Below, one piece after another: positions 1-10,698 of a DNA stretch of 64,000 nt; the first letter of the stretch is position 1, and every line of letters begins with the position of its first letter. The notes below the pieces were generated by a model. That model did not search any database, was not told where the DNA came from, and saw only the letters and a list, made by a program, of their open reading frames with translations. The stretch spans positions 1 through 64,000 of the forward strand of contig CAJFCJ010000035.1 of NCBI GenBank assembly GCA_904063045.1, read 5' to 3'. A program made the translations under genes and the position numbers. The stretch comes from Dimorphilus gyrociliatus. Taxonomy: Eukaryota > Annelida > Polychaeta > Dinophilidae.

Positions 1-315
1 CACTGCGTAGTGTGTTTTTCCCATCAAATCTTAGATAAATTCCACGATGATACGATGATATTTTACATGGAAAAGAGACTGAGCTAATAGAGTCATATGA
101 TGCTTCTTGCAAATTATATTTGTCAATTCAGTAGGATATTTGATAGGTATTACAACATTAATTATCTTTTCAAAGTATTGTATAGCAAAAAGTTTTCCAA
201 TGATATACTTGTCTGTTTCACTAAAAGAATGGAAAGTTAAATTATAAGAAATTCTTCTCTGTCCTTCTATTCCATGTAACAACATTAAAGTAAAGAAACT
301 ATGTAACAGTTGCAT
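1..315 (-). CDS. receptor exon 1, palindrome copy (runs off window)
   Basis: This is the reverse-strand copy of the first exon of the receptor gene at 17292. It starts at the ATG at 315 with a hydrophobic signal peptide (MQLLHSFFTLMLLHG) and a short, unrecognised ectodomain stretch. Its frame is lost near 105 by a one-base difference from the other copy, which reads through. The rest of the gene would lie left of the window if the palindrome continues there. Confidence 0.6.
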
Positions 316-544
316 ATTGAAAAATAATGTCAACTACTATAATTTATATTTATATATTATGATATTTTTTATTATCTTTGACATTTGTTCCATTCATGGT
401 AATTTACTTAAGATAATTCTTTTAAAAGTCATTTTTGTGCAGTTAGGGCTAAATAATTGGGGTGTGACTGTTCGGTGCTGAGCAATGTCAAGCATCTAAA
501 TGTTTCTTTTTTTCCCAACAAAAGTGAAGTGAACCTGCACTGTA

Positions 545-825
545 GTAATCTATGAATTAGGTTAGGAAAGGCTGCAATTGAAAAAGGCTTCAAGCTTACC
601 AAATATACTGAATTTCAATAGATTTCATAATGTTTCTACCAGTTTTTTCTATTTAAATAGAATGTTTTACACTGTACTATAGCAACAAGTGTGGTCACAT
701 ATATGTAAAAAATATGAATTTTTTTTATTATATGTTATATTATGTATCATTTGAAGAGAGTGAAGGCCTTAACATAAATGTAATGTATTTATTGTACATC
801 ATTTTTGTCAGATATACTTTCTAAC
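545..825 (+). mobile_element. fragment of element B (MULE end)
   Basis: About 280 bp closely match the 5' part of the FLYWCH MULE at 35477. They include the terminal motif with the iterated word AAAGGCTGCAATTG and the subterminal stretch up to the shared words near TATTTATTGTACATC. The coding part is absent. At 826 the sequence switches to a different iterated terminal motif. It is a truncated relic or a join between two element ends. Confidence 0.7.
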
Positions 826-905
826 GCCCACAGTTGAAAATGCCGGGTGCAGGAGAAAACGTCCACAGGAGAAAATGTCCACAACTGAGGAGAAAATGTC
901 CATAG
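826..905 (+). repeat. iterated terminal motif F (GGAGAAAACGTCCACA)
   Basis: Three copies of GGAGAAAA(C/T)GTCCA are separated by a few bases. The form matches the ends of the MULE elements elsewhere in the window, where a 14-17 bp word with an AACGT(A/C)CC core is iterated. No transposase is attached here. The mirror copy lies near 16702-16775. Confidence 0.6.
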
Positions 906-1170
906 TGAAAGAGAATTTTTCTTTTTAAAACCTTTCGAGATTAAGATGAAAAGGAAAATTGAGAGAATAAATATATAATTTGTATTTATGATATTATGAT
1001 ATGTTGAAAACAAAAACTAAAAACTACAAAACAAACTACAAAAAAATTACAAAAGATTAAGTTTATAACATGGTAACAAGCTAAATGAATGAGTTATGAT
1101 GCAATATAAATGCTGGCTGCCTTTTCCAATAAATCTGATGCAGATATTAATCTGACCTCAAATTTCTCCC

Positions 1171-1675
1171 ATGAGCCAAAGATCTGACTTTGAATTTTCT
1201 GATAAGGCTTTCTCTGTTGTCTACATCTTTTTCTCACTTAATAATTTCTTGTACAATGTAATCAACTCTGCTTCTCTCTTTAATTCATCAATGATAACAT
1301 ACAATGAAGAATTGGCATCAATATTCATTGATATCAGGTATGATAACATGGTCACTGTTGCAGAGAAAAAATGGCATTGTACCCAATCTATCTGGAATTA
1401 AGCAGTTTTTCCATAGTTGGTACTATAAACCTGGGAAAACACTTTATGTTATCATACATAATATTTGTTTGAGTATTGTAGTTTCAATGGTATGTATCAT
1501 CATTTTCAACTATATTATTGGAAGAAGAAAACAAAGAGAAGAAACTGCTACCCCAAGTGAGGGCACAGATAACTCTCCTGAAAACCCAAAACTAATGAAA
1601 CAAAGTTGTAGCTCTAGTCGACATCAAACTAATGAAGAAGAACAACCACCTGTAATTCTCATTAAATCAAGGTGA
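1171..1675 (+). pseudogene. env-like membrane ORF of LTR element, frameshifted copy
   Basis: The ORF is split near 1368 by one extra A in an A-run. The other arm (15931-16434) reads through as 167 residues. It encodes an extracellular part, one strong membrane segment (about residues 95-120) and a polar cytoplasmic tail. It ends 30 bp before a polypurine tract and an LTR, which is the position of an env-like gene in some invertebrate LTR retroelements. Envelope identity is inferred from position and topology only; no family motif was recognised. Confidence 0.5.
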
Positions 1676-1706
1676 AGGGACTCATCTTCACAAAGAAGGG
1701 GGAAGT

Positions 1707-2300
1707 TGTACAACTTTGGTTATATTTTACATGCTTGAACTCTTTTATTTGATGCAACATATACATGTACATCTTAAAACCTACACAAGAAAATGCTATA
1801 ACATTGGCCAAACATAAGTCTGATTAGTCAGATTGAAGGCTCATCTTTAATTATCAATAAAGGTTTGGCCAAGTTATAATTTAATTAACTTGCCTAGGGT
1901 GTGGCCAAGTTATAATTCAATTAACCTTCCTAAATGTTCAACCTTGTAACATCCTGTTACTAAAGATAAATATGAACTACACATTTCGGCAAAGTGATGA
2001 TTGGATGTCAGAGGCAAACCTCAAAGTATATAAATCCTCACTATTCTCATTCTGCATGCAGCTTCCATCTGGACCAAGGACCTGGGAAAATCATCTGGAA
2101 ACAACATCCACTGGAACCATCCATCTACTCCTCAACATTAGAAGAGTGTTTGGTAATTTGGCAACCTGCTTTTACAAACTATCTACTCTGCTATCGAACT
2201 CTCATATTGTTACTTGCTTAAGTATTATTATTAAATAAACCGTTTTAATTTAAACATTTGTTTAAAGGTTTGAGTAGAACCAGTATTGTTATAACTTGCA
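1707..2300 (+). mobile_element. LTR family 1 (3' LTR)
   Basis: This 594-bp repeat begins TGTACAACTTTGG directly after a purine tract (AAGAAGGGGGAAG, 1693-1705) and ends ATAACTTGCA. An AATAAA signal lies at about 2233, about 65 bp before the end, as expected for an R-U5 region. Related copies or pieces lie at 15305-15899 (mirror), 25690-25760, 28403-28916, 29331-29385, 45071-45125 and 50756-51127. The polypurine tract, the env-like ORF upstream and the terminal TG..CA support an LTR. Confidence 0.75.
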
Positions 2301-2344
2301 AACACATAGATTTTGCCAGCAAGAGCAGTACACTATCTATAGAG

Positions 2345-3092
2345 GTTCAAAATAGTTATTATTGGATAGATCCTGAAGTTGTCAGGACCACTCAATGAAA
2401 ACCTTGCCTCATCCGTAAATATGACTCTTGACCAATCTAAGTTATCTCGAATAGTTTTTAAACAATACTGTTTCCTTCTGTTGCAGTCATTGCTTGTGAG
2501 ATCAACTCTTTGTCAAATTCGTTTATAACGAAAATTTTGCAATTTCAACTCTCTCTGAATTGTCTTCAGGCCTAAATCTACCTCTAATTCATTTAAAATC
2601 TTCCTAGCAGTTACCCTTTCCTTGTTTCTTTTAAGTCTCTTCACAATCCTATTCATTCTTGCTACATCTCTTTCTGTGAGTCTCTTTGGACGACCCCTAT
2701 TCTCTTGTTTGGGTGGCTTATACCTTAAAATGTCGCTAACTGTAGATGATGCCATTCCCAAAGCCCTTGCAGTTTCCCTTACTTTCCCCAATTCTTCATA
2801 TTTCTGGATTACCAGGTTCCTAACCTCTTTTCCCCATGCCATAATGAAATAAATGATATAAAAATTAACTAAAGTAGGTAAAATAGATAATAAGTAATCA
2901 ACTTAACTTGGAAAATTAATTTTGTTGAAAAAAATGTCAGTTTAAGACGTCTATTTAAAAGCAAAACCTGATGTAATCCGGATGTATTTAGACAAAAAAA
3001 ACCAATTGAAAACAAAGATAATATTTTTGGGGTGTTTTCAAAATTGGCCTATCAAAATTTACAGTGTCCGGGTATTTTAGACCGTCACTTTA
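2345..3092 (-). mobile_element. Tc1-like transposon fragment
   Basis: The minus strand codes the N-terminal 109 residues of a Tc1 transposase (2842-2513). It has a paired-like helix-turn-helix (ARALGMASSTVSDILRY), a GRP linker (NRGRPKRLT) and a second HTH. Coding then continues out of frame to the first catalytic Asp region (IFTDEARFSLSGPDN). The DDE core is cut by the LTR. The terminal inverted repeat is probably the ACCGTCACTT / ACACTGT stretch at 3058-3092. Confidence 0.75.
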
Positions 3093-3189
3093 TATAACAT
3101 TTAAATAATCTTTGAAGTTGTATTGAAAACCTGTTTTACCAACAAAAGGTTATTTTATTGAGCCTACTTTTGCTATGTTGGTAAAAGAC

Positions 3190-4090
3190 TATTTAAGACT
3201 GAATACCAATTGTATGGTGATAATATCTGTATGGAGCCAAAAATATTTTACAAGTACAATATTGCAACATGTGGCTCTTTGTGGTTTTACATGTCCTATA
3301 TCCTGGTCTCCAACAGTCAAATGTGCTATGGCTACTTGCCATACAGTTTTCACATAGGTTCAGCCTTCTAACTGCTTTGCTTCGATCCTCAATGCTCATT
3401 GTTATGAATTGTGGGTAATTCCTTAATGGTGTGGCTTTCCACATATATAACAATCTATTTCTTTTCTTTCCTTTGTTGCCCTGCCCATTTTTTCTAACAC
3501 AGCAAAGGCGGCACCGAATTTTGTTTTATTTCCCCATATTCTGAGCATAGGAATTTCATTGTACTATTGTTGGCATCCTTTGTGATGATCTGAATCTTTC
3601 TACCTCTTCTTACTCCATACCCAAGTGCCTATTTCATCATCATCAATGCTATCTTCCATCCTATCAAAGGCACATGCATCCTTTTGTGTGGTCCGGCATT
3701 GCTAGCCAGATGTTGTATGTTTTAGCCTACTTATATGGACTTGTGTCATTGATAGGTCTTCATCATTGCTTTCGTTTGCAGTTACTGCACTGTTTCTCTT
3801 CCTTTTTCTGGAAGACATCCCTCTTTCACTAGAACAGCTGCTGCTCTGTGTTGAGCCATGACTGTTTTTTGGTCTTTTGCTGCCCCAATATAAATATTAT
3901 TTATATCTGCTTCAATATTCTCCTTTCTCACATCATCATCAATGGAGCGTATAACAAGATAAAGACTTACGGTCTCTCTTTTGTTTTTGTTCACTACCGT
4001 AATTTCATTAATTGTTTAAATAAATTAGTAATAGCATCAAAATGCTATTTTCACTCATCGTCGATCTTAAAGCCCTCTATACAACCGGTT
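3190..4090 (-). pseudogene. gag/nucleocapsid-like remnant, BEL/Pao type
   Basis: The reverse strand holds broken frames with a zinc-knuckle-like tail (SIEDRSKAVRRLNLCENCM, then spaced Cys and His), in the style of the BEL/Pao gag end. A basic, Ser-rich segment lies upstream. Frames change several times and no protease or reverse transcriptase follows. It may be part of the same retroelement as LTR family 1. The assignment rests on the Cys/His pattern. Confidence 0.45.
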
Positions 4091-4492
4091 TAGTGAGTTT
4101 TTGTTTAATTATAGTCTAACAATTCATACACATATTGAAGTTTCAATACAAATTTTTTAATAGGTAACCTGCTGCCCTATTATTGCTAATTTCGTTTACG
4201 CATGATCTGTCTCACTTGTCTGTGACGTTTAAAAGGAGCTGTTTGGAATAGGTTGAACTATTCAAAAGTAAATTACTTGGTGTAGTTGTGAAGGAAGCTC
4301 AACTCTGAGGTATTTGTTGATGATAAAAACTGTATATTATTAATATTTATGAATTAGAAACAAGTATAGTGTTTAATGAATGTAATATAGAATAACTATG
4401 CTATTTATAATTAACTTTATTATGAGACAAGATGTAGTGATAAGTGTCAATTTCTATATAGAAAACTCTCAAAAGTTTAAGGAAAACTGAAT

Positions 4493-6895
4493 ATGTTGAA
4501 GGTCACAATGTTTGGTCAATTTATCATTCTATTGAAAATAATTCATCTGGTTTCGTGCGAGTATCATGACTATATAATAGTTGGAGCTGGGCCTTCAGGA
4601 CTTCAAATGGGCTCTTTCCTAGAGGACAAAAAAAGAGACTACGTGATTTTAGAAAGAGGAAACTCATCAGGTAGGAATATATACATATGAAATTAGTAAA
4701 ACTTGATTATAGAATAGCATCTCCTTTTAATTTTATCCAATTAGGAACTTTCTTTAAAACATTCCCAAGGCATAATACTTTAATTTCTATCAATAAAAGA
4801 TTCACTGGTAAAACTAATAAAGAGTTTAATTTTCGACACGATTGGAATTCTTTGATTAGTAATGATGAAGCGTTACTTTTCAAAGAGTATAGCAAAGGTA
4901 AACATTTATTTTAATATTAATATATTATGTTAAAATCTATTAATTTTTCTATAGATTTCTTCCCTGATAAGGGCGATTATCTTCAATATTTAAGTGATTT
5001 TGAAAAGAAATTAGGGCTAAACACTCGTTTCAATACAAATATTATATCATCTCGAAAGATTGACAATGGTACCATTGAACTAACTGATGAAAAAGAAGTA
5101 ACATTCCTTTGCAAGTAAGTTATCATTAGTTTATTCGAAACATTACGTATATATCTATAATATCTCAGATATTTAATTGTTGCTACTGGTATATTCAAAC
5201 CTCTGAAAGTCCCTTTCAATGGTAGTGAATATGTAACGTTCTATGATGATATGATCTTAGATCCACACTATTATGAGGGAAAAAATGTCCTAATACTTGG
5301 TAAAGGAAATACTGCAAATGAAGTTGCTACTTCTTTATTCCCTTATGCAAATGTTGTACATATGGGAAGTAGGAGTAGAGTGAAACTATCCTGGTCAACT
5401 CATTATGTTGGAGATTTAAGGGCCATTAATAACAATATATTAGATAATTATCAATTGAAAGCCTTAGATGGTATATTTGAAGTTGACGTTCGAGAATTAT
5501 CAATTTTTAAGAGAGATGACGGACGTTTCATGTTAGAAGATCCCTTATTAAAGGTCAACGTCAAGGACGATAATTTTTCTTTTAGAGATCCGTATGATGT
5601 CATAATATCCTGCCTTGGTTGGATATGGGATGAAACGCCATGGGTAGGATTAAATTTAAAGAAACATAGAGACCAAAAGTTGCAAAAATTTCCAAAGATT
5701 AATGATATGTACGAAGCAGTGGATAATTCGAATATTTACTTTACAGGTTTGTCCTTATTATGTAATAAAAAAGAGGTTACCAAGATGTAGCTTTATTTGT
5801 CTTGTCTATTCCTTTAATCACTTTATCTTTTCAGGTGTATTAACACATTCATTAGATTTCAAAAAATCGGCTGGAGGTTTTATTCACGGTTATAGGTATA
5901 CTACTAGAGCCTTACACAGGTTATTGGAGTGGAAGAATCATGGTGTTGTCTGGCCTCATCAACCTGCAGAACCATTTAATCAGCTTGTACCTTGGATCGT
6001 TAAAAGAGTGAATGAAGCTTCTGCACCTTACCAAATGTTTCAGGTGCTTGGAGATGTCATAGTTATCAACGAGTAAGTATTTAAATAGTGTAAAATGCCA
6101 ATCATGTAGTGGACTTTTCTTTCTTTTTAAACTATTATTCGGGAAAAGACATATAATCATTTAAATATACTGCTGTCTACCGGTTTTGAACATTTTACCA
6201 TTAGAAATGATTGAATAGAAATAAATAAAACTTGTTTTACAGAAAAGAGGAAACGTTTGAAGCGTATGAAGAATATCCCCTAACCTCTCTTGATGAATTT
6301 GAAATTAGGACAGGTCGAAATGTTACATCCGTTATTGTAGTGGTTTTTGAGTATGGGGATGGGTTTTCAGGTGAAGAAAATGTGAGCTATTATTTAATTA
6401 TCACTAATTCCTATCATCCTTATTTTTAACACTTGAATTAAAGGATCCATTCAAGTATGACCGATCTGCTGGCTCACCCGAAGAGGCTCATCTGAGCAAT
6501 TTTCTCCATCCGTTGCTGTACTATTATAAGAAATTACCAACAAGTGAGTGATATATTACATAAGCCATTCTACTACTTGCAATAAATTAAAGCTATAATT
6601 AATGTAATACAAACAAAAATCATTAGAGTCAGAGATGATTATGACGAAACAACCAGGAAATTTAAAATTACCAAAGCCAGATAGACTTCATCATGTCCTT
6701 GAAGATTTCTTAACGAATTTCGATACCCGTTATAGTCACATTGTACCATTGAGGCGATTTGTCGAACACGTTTTATCAAAGGATCTTCGAAGTTTTTCCG
6801 AAGAAGATTGTATTCAAGAAGCTTTTACTGGACTTAACGTTCCCCACGACTGCAAAGCATTTTACTTTAAAGATTTCCAATTCAATTTATCATAA
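4493..6895 (+). CDS. FOXRED2-like ER flavoprotein, 8 exons, intact copy
   Basis: Exons 4493-4670, 4745-4897, 4955-5114, 5169-5746, 5835-6072, 6243-6381, 6444-6543 and 6627-6895 join in phase to 604 residues, with all introns GT..AG. A signal peptide (1-22) is followed by the FAD motif GAGPSG (31-36), the conserved stretches SINKRFTGK and RHDWNSL, and a second nucleotide motif GKGNTA (about 208). [19 protein letters not shown]-like and EDFLTNF blocks follow. These match the FOXRED2 (ERFAD) family, an ER-lumenal FAD oxidoreductase linked to ER-associated degradation in vertebrates. The C-terminus (FQFNLS) shows no KDEL-type retrieval signal. Every predicted exon is open in this arm, in contrast to its mirror copy. 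Confidence 0.92.
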
Positions 6896-7369
6896 TTTCA
6901 TATAATGCTAATTCGGCTAAACTTTCTTCTATTTAACATGACAAGTGTGCTGTCTTTTATTTGGAGTACAAAAGTAATATAGCTACTGTTTTCTAACACT
7001 GAAGAAATCATTAATATATAAAAACATTAATTTAGAGTAATCTTATAGTTTACTATAATAATTCTATCATTAAAATAGGCCAATAAAATATATTTTTTGT
7101 CCTTTAAAGAATGTAATTTGCGTATTATATAAATAAATAGGTTACTGAAATATAGAGAAAGAAAAGAAGAAGAGAAATTTCTCTGATGAACCTTTTTCGT
7201 AGAAAACCCATAGACCATTTGAATTTAGGACAAATAAAACATTTTTTGTTATGGAAGAAGATTAATCCTAAGAATAGAATTTGTCTTAAATCTGTAAATT
7301 ATTATTATTTATATTATATTTTTAATACATTAAAGGATTTATATGCACTAATCTTATTTCCTCAGGAAC

Positions 7370-7850
7370 GAATCTATCGTTGTGCATCCATCTTTCAAAG
7401 ATTTAATGACGAATGTATTACAGGGATTAAAGAAGAGGAAGTTTCTGTAGAATATAGTAGGATTACTTCACCTCCTTTCTATCTATCTTCCCTATCCCTT
7501 TCTCAGTTTCATTTCATCTTATTAGAATTTCTTTTAACATAAAAACTGTACAAAAGGTGAAAGGCCTAATTAAATTGCACAAAATACCATAAGGACTATG
7601 GAAATCTACAGAGGAATGATGAATAATTTGAAAAATCTGGGAAATTTAATTTGTATAATGATTCTATTGGAAGAAGTGACAAACAGTTTGTTAAAGAATT
7701 TTTTCATTCTATATAGAATTTATCTCCTTTTTCCCCAAAAAATAGAAAATCAATTCTGTTCGAGTAATATGAATTGTTTACAATTTGAAATTTGTCAATT
7801 TGGTAAATGCAGATGTAATTTACAATTTGGACGAGATTTCTGTGATAATA
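7370..7850 (+). CDS. small secreted cysteine-rich protein, EB-module-like
   Basis: This is a probable multi-exon gene. An ATG at 7598 (or 7619) opens a hydrophobic leader (GNLICIMILLEEV). An exon near 7744-7848 codes a compact Cys-rich module (CRCNLQFGRDFC, plus upstream Cys at regular spacing) like EB or EGF-like domains. An earlier open stretch (7364-7460, ERIYRCASIFQRF) may be an exon of this gene or of a neighbour. Exon joins were not resolved. The region is intact in both arms. Confidence 0.4.
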
Positions 7851-8059
7851 GTAGGACTAATACCTTTCTTTTTTTCATAAAACATTACTTTTCATTTCTT
7901 TACAAAGGTCACAATCTCATTTAAAAAGTATGGAAAATACTTTGGTTCTAAACTTGCCTACATTCTGCCATAGTCAACATATTAATATTGCAACTAACCC
8001 CCACCTATTTCTCCTTACTTTACCTTTTTAATATTAAAATGGGTGCACTTGTAGGCATA

Positions 8060-8640
8060 GAAATATCAAAATAGTATTTAACAATACTCTGCTGCCTAGT
8101 GTACAACACACCCTTTTTTATACTAGTTAAAGGTAGTTGTAGAATATACTTACAACTAAACTTAAATTCTAGTTTTTATTAATTTGCACATCATATTTAA
8201 TGATCATTAATTGTATCTTACACTATTTCATATATATTTGAAGTAGTTCATTGTCACTTCAACAAGTATTGTAAGCACAATACTATTGTAGATGGCCAAG
8301 TGAAATTAACCTTACTCTGCCAATGGCTTATACTCAAATATTTTACTTTTGACAAACAATTATTATTAATAATTTGTGGTATTTAAAAACAGCATTATGA
8401 TGACCTCTGTCTATTTTTGTGTGTTGGAACCAATCCAACATTTACCAAAAAATTGTTACATCTTATGCAATTTTCTGACCTATTGACAACAGTTTTCCTT
8501 AACAAAGCAAAGTTAACAAATATGGAACCATATTTGAACTTTCCTTTTATCCATAATGATACATTTGTTTTGCGTAGATATTTTTATCTATGAACTGTCA
8601 ACTTTTGGGAAAAGTATATAGAGCCTATGAATTTATGAAT
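8060..8640 (+). mobile_element. LTR family 2, U3-like part
   Basis: This stretch resembles 53570-54100 over several hundred bases, including AACAGCATTATG, TTGTTACATCTTATGCAATTTTCTGACCTA (quoted as two words here: TTGTTACATCTTATG, CAATTTTCTGACCTA) and a TATA-like GTATATA before the break at 8640. The R-U5 half seen in the 54-kb copy is missing. It is replaced by the foldback element at the palindrome axis. Confidence 0.55.
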
Positions 8641-8956
8641 AGGGGTGAAACTGTTACCAGGTGAAACCATACCCATACTGGGGTGAAACCATACCCATAG
8701 AAATATTAGGTTTTTTTAATTTTATTAATACTAAAGAAAAGTATATATAATACTAAGAAAATGATAATAGATTAAGACATAACTTTTTCCATTCTATAAA
8801 GAATCTTTCAAAGTTATGTCTTAATCTATTATCATTTTCTTAGTATTATATATACTTTTCTTTAGTATTAATAAAATTAAAAAAACCTAATATTTCTATG
8901 GGGTATGGTTTCACCCAGTATGGGTATGGTTTTCACCTGGTAACAGTTTCACCCCT
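8641..8956. mobile_element. foldback element G at the palindrome axis
   Basis: The ends (8642-8699 and about 8897-8955) are inverted and built from three copies of GGTGAAACCATACC-like words. The roughly 200-bp interior is AT-rich and itself a hairpin about an axis near 8797, with a very short loop around CTATAAAG. It looks like a non-autonomous foldback or MITE whose halves became the inner tips of the 8.8-kb arms. It could equally be one terminal repeat seen twice through a fold-back artefact. Confidence 0.6.
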
Positions 8957-9535
8957 ATTCATAAATTCATAGGCTCTATATACTTTTCCAAAAGTTGACA
9001 GTTCATAGATAAAAATATCTACGCAAAACAAATGTATCATTATGGATAAAAGGAAAGTTCAAATATGGTTCCATATTTGTTAACTTTGCTTTGTTAAGGA
9101 AAACTGTTGTCAATAGGTCAGAAAATTGCATAAGATGTAACAATTTTGGTAAATGTTGGATTGGTTCCAACACACAAAAATAGACAGAGGTCATCATAAT
9201 GCTGTTTTTAAATACCACAAATTATTAATAATAATTGTTTGTCAAAAGTAAAATATTTGAGTATAAGCCATTGGCAGAGTAAGGTTAATTTCACTTGGCC
9301 ATCTACAATAGTATTGTGCTTACAATACTTGTTGAAGTGACAATGAACTACTTCAAATATATATGAAATAGTGTAAGATACAATTAATGATCATTAAATA
9401 TGATGTGCAAATTAATAAAAACTAGAATTTAAGTTTAGTTGTAAGTATATTCTACAACTACCTTTAACTAGTATAAAAAAAGGGTGTGTTGTACACTAGG
9501 CAGGCAGAGTATTGTTAAATACTATTTTGATATTT
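8957..9535 (-). mobile_element. LTR family 2 part, mirror copy
   Basis: This is the mirror of 8060-8640. It again stops at the foldback element and carries only the U3-like half of the repeat found at 53570-54370. Confidence 0.5.
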
Positions 9536-9739
9536 CTATGCCTACAAGTGCACCCATTTTAATATTAAAAAGGTAAAGTAAGGAGAAATAGTGGGGGTTA
9601 GTTGCAATATTAATATGTTGACTATGGCAGAATGTAGGCAAGTTTAGAACCAAAGTATTTTCCATACTTTTTAAAATGAGATTGTGACCTTTGTAAAGAA
9701 ATGAAAAGTAATGTTTTATGAAAAAAAGAAAGGTATTAG

Positions 9740-10230
9740 TCCTACTATTATCACAGAAATCTCGTCCAAATTGTAAATTACATCTGCATTTACCAAATTG
9801 ACAAATTTCAAATTGTAAACAATTCATATTACTCGAACAGAATTGATTTTCTATTTTTTGGGGAAAAAGGAGATAAATTCTATATAGAATGAAAAAATTC
9901 TTTAACAAACTGTTTGTCACTTCTTCCAATAGAATCATTATACAAATTAAATTTCCCAGATTTTTCAAATTATTCATCATTCCTCTGTAGATTTCCATAG
10001 TCCTTATGGTATTTTGTGCAATTTAATTAGGCCTTTCACCTTTTGTACAGTTTTTATGTTAAAAGAAATTCTAATAAGATGAAATGAAACTGAGAAAGGG
10101 ATAGGGAAAGATAGATAGAAAGGAGGTGAAGTAATCCTACTATATTCTACAGAAACTTCCTCTTCTTTAATCCCTGTAATACATTCGTCATTAAATCTTT
10201 GAAAGATGGATGCACAACGATAGATTCGTT
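9740..10230 (-). CDS. EB-like secreted protein, mirror copy
   Basis: This is the mirror of 7370-7850. The minus frame from 9998 reads through the leader and the Cys-rich module without a stop to 9522, including the likely intron. One-base differences from the left arm lie outside the Cys-rich exon (for example the T-run near 10110). Confidence 0.4.
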
Positions 10231-10698
10231 CCTGAGGAAATAAGATTAGTGCATATAAATCCTTTAATGTATTAAAAATATAATATAAATAATAATAATT
10301 TACAGATTTAAGACAAATTCTATTCTTAGGATAATCTTCTTCCATAACAAAAATGTTTTATTTGTCCTAAATTCAAATGGTCTATGGGTTTCTACGAAAA
10401 AGGTTCATCAGAGAAATTTCTCTTCTTCTTTTCTTTCTCTTATATTCAGTAACCTATTTATTTATATAATACGCAAATTACATTCTTTAAAGGACAAAAA
10501 ATATATTTTATTGGCCTATTTTAATGATAGAATTATTATAGTAAACTATAAGATTACTCTAAATTAATGTTTTTATATATTAATGATTTCTTCAGTGTTA
10601 GAAAACAGTAGCTATATTACTTTTTGTACTCCAAATAAAAGACAGCACACTTGTCATGTTAAATAGAAGAAAGTTAGCCGAATTAGCATTATATGAAA

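Larger units (their letters stand above)
1..8795. repeat. left arm of giant palindrome
   Basis: Every stretch compared in this arm reads as the reverse complement of the right arm. Position x pairs with about 17596-x near the axis, drifting to about 17607-x at the window start. Base 1 pairs with about 17606, so the arm runs off the left edge and its true length is unknown. More than 20 differences were seen, all single-base gains or losses (for example one or two G near 430, five or six A near 1368). None was a substitution. Confidence 0.97.
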
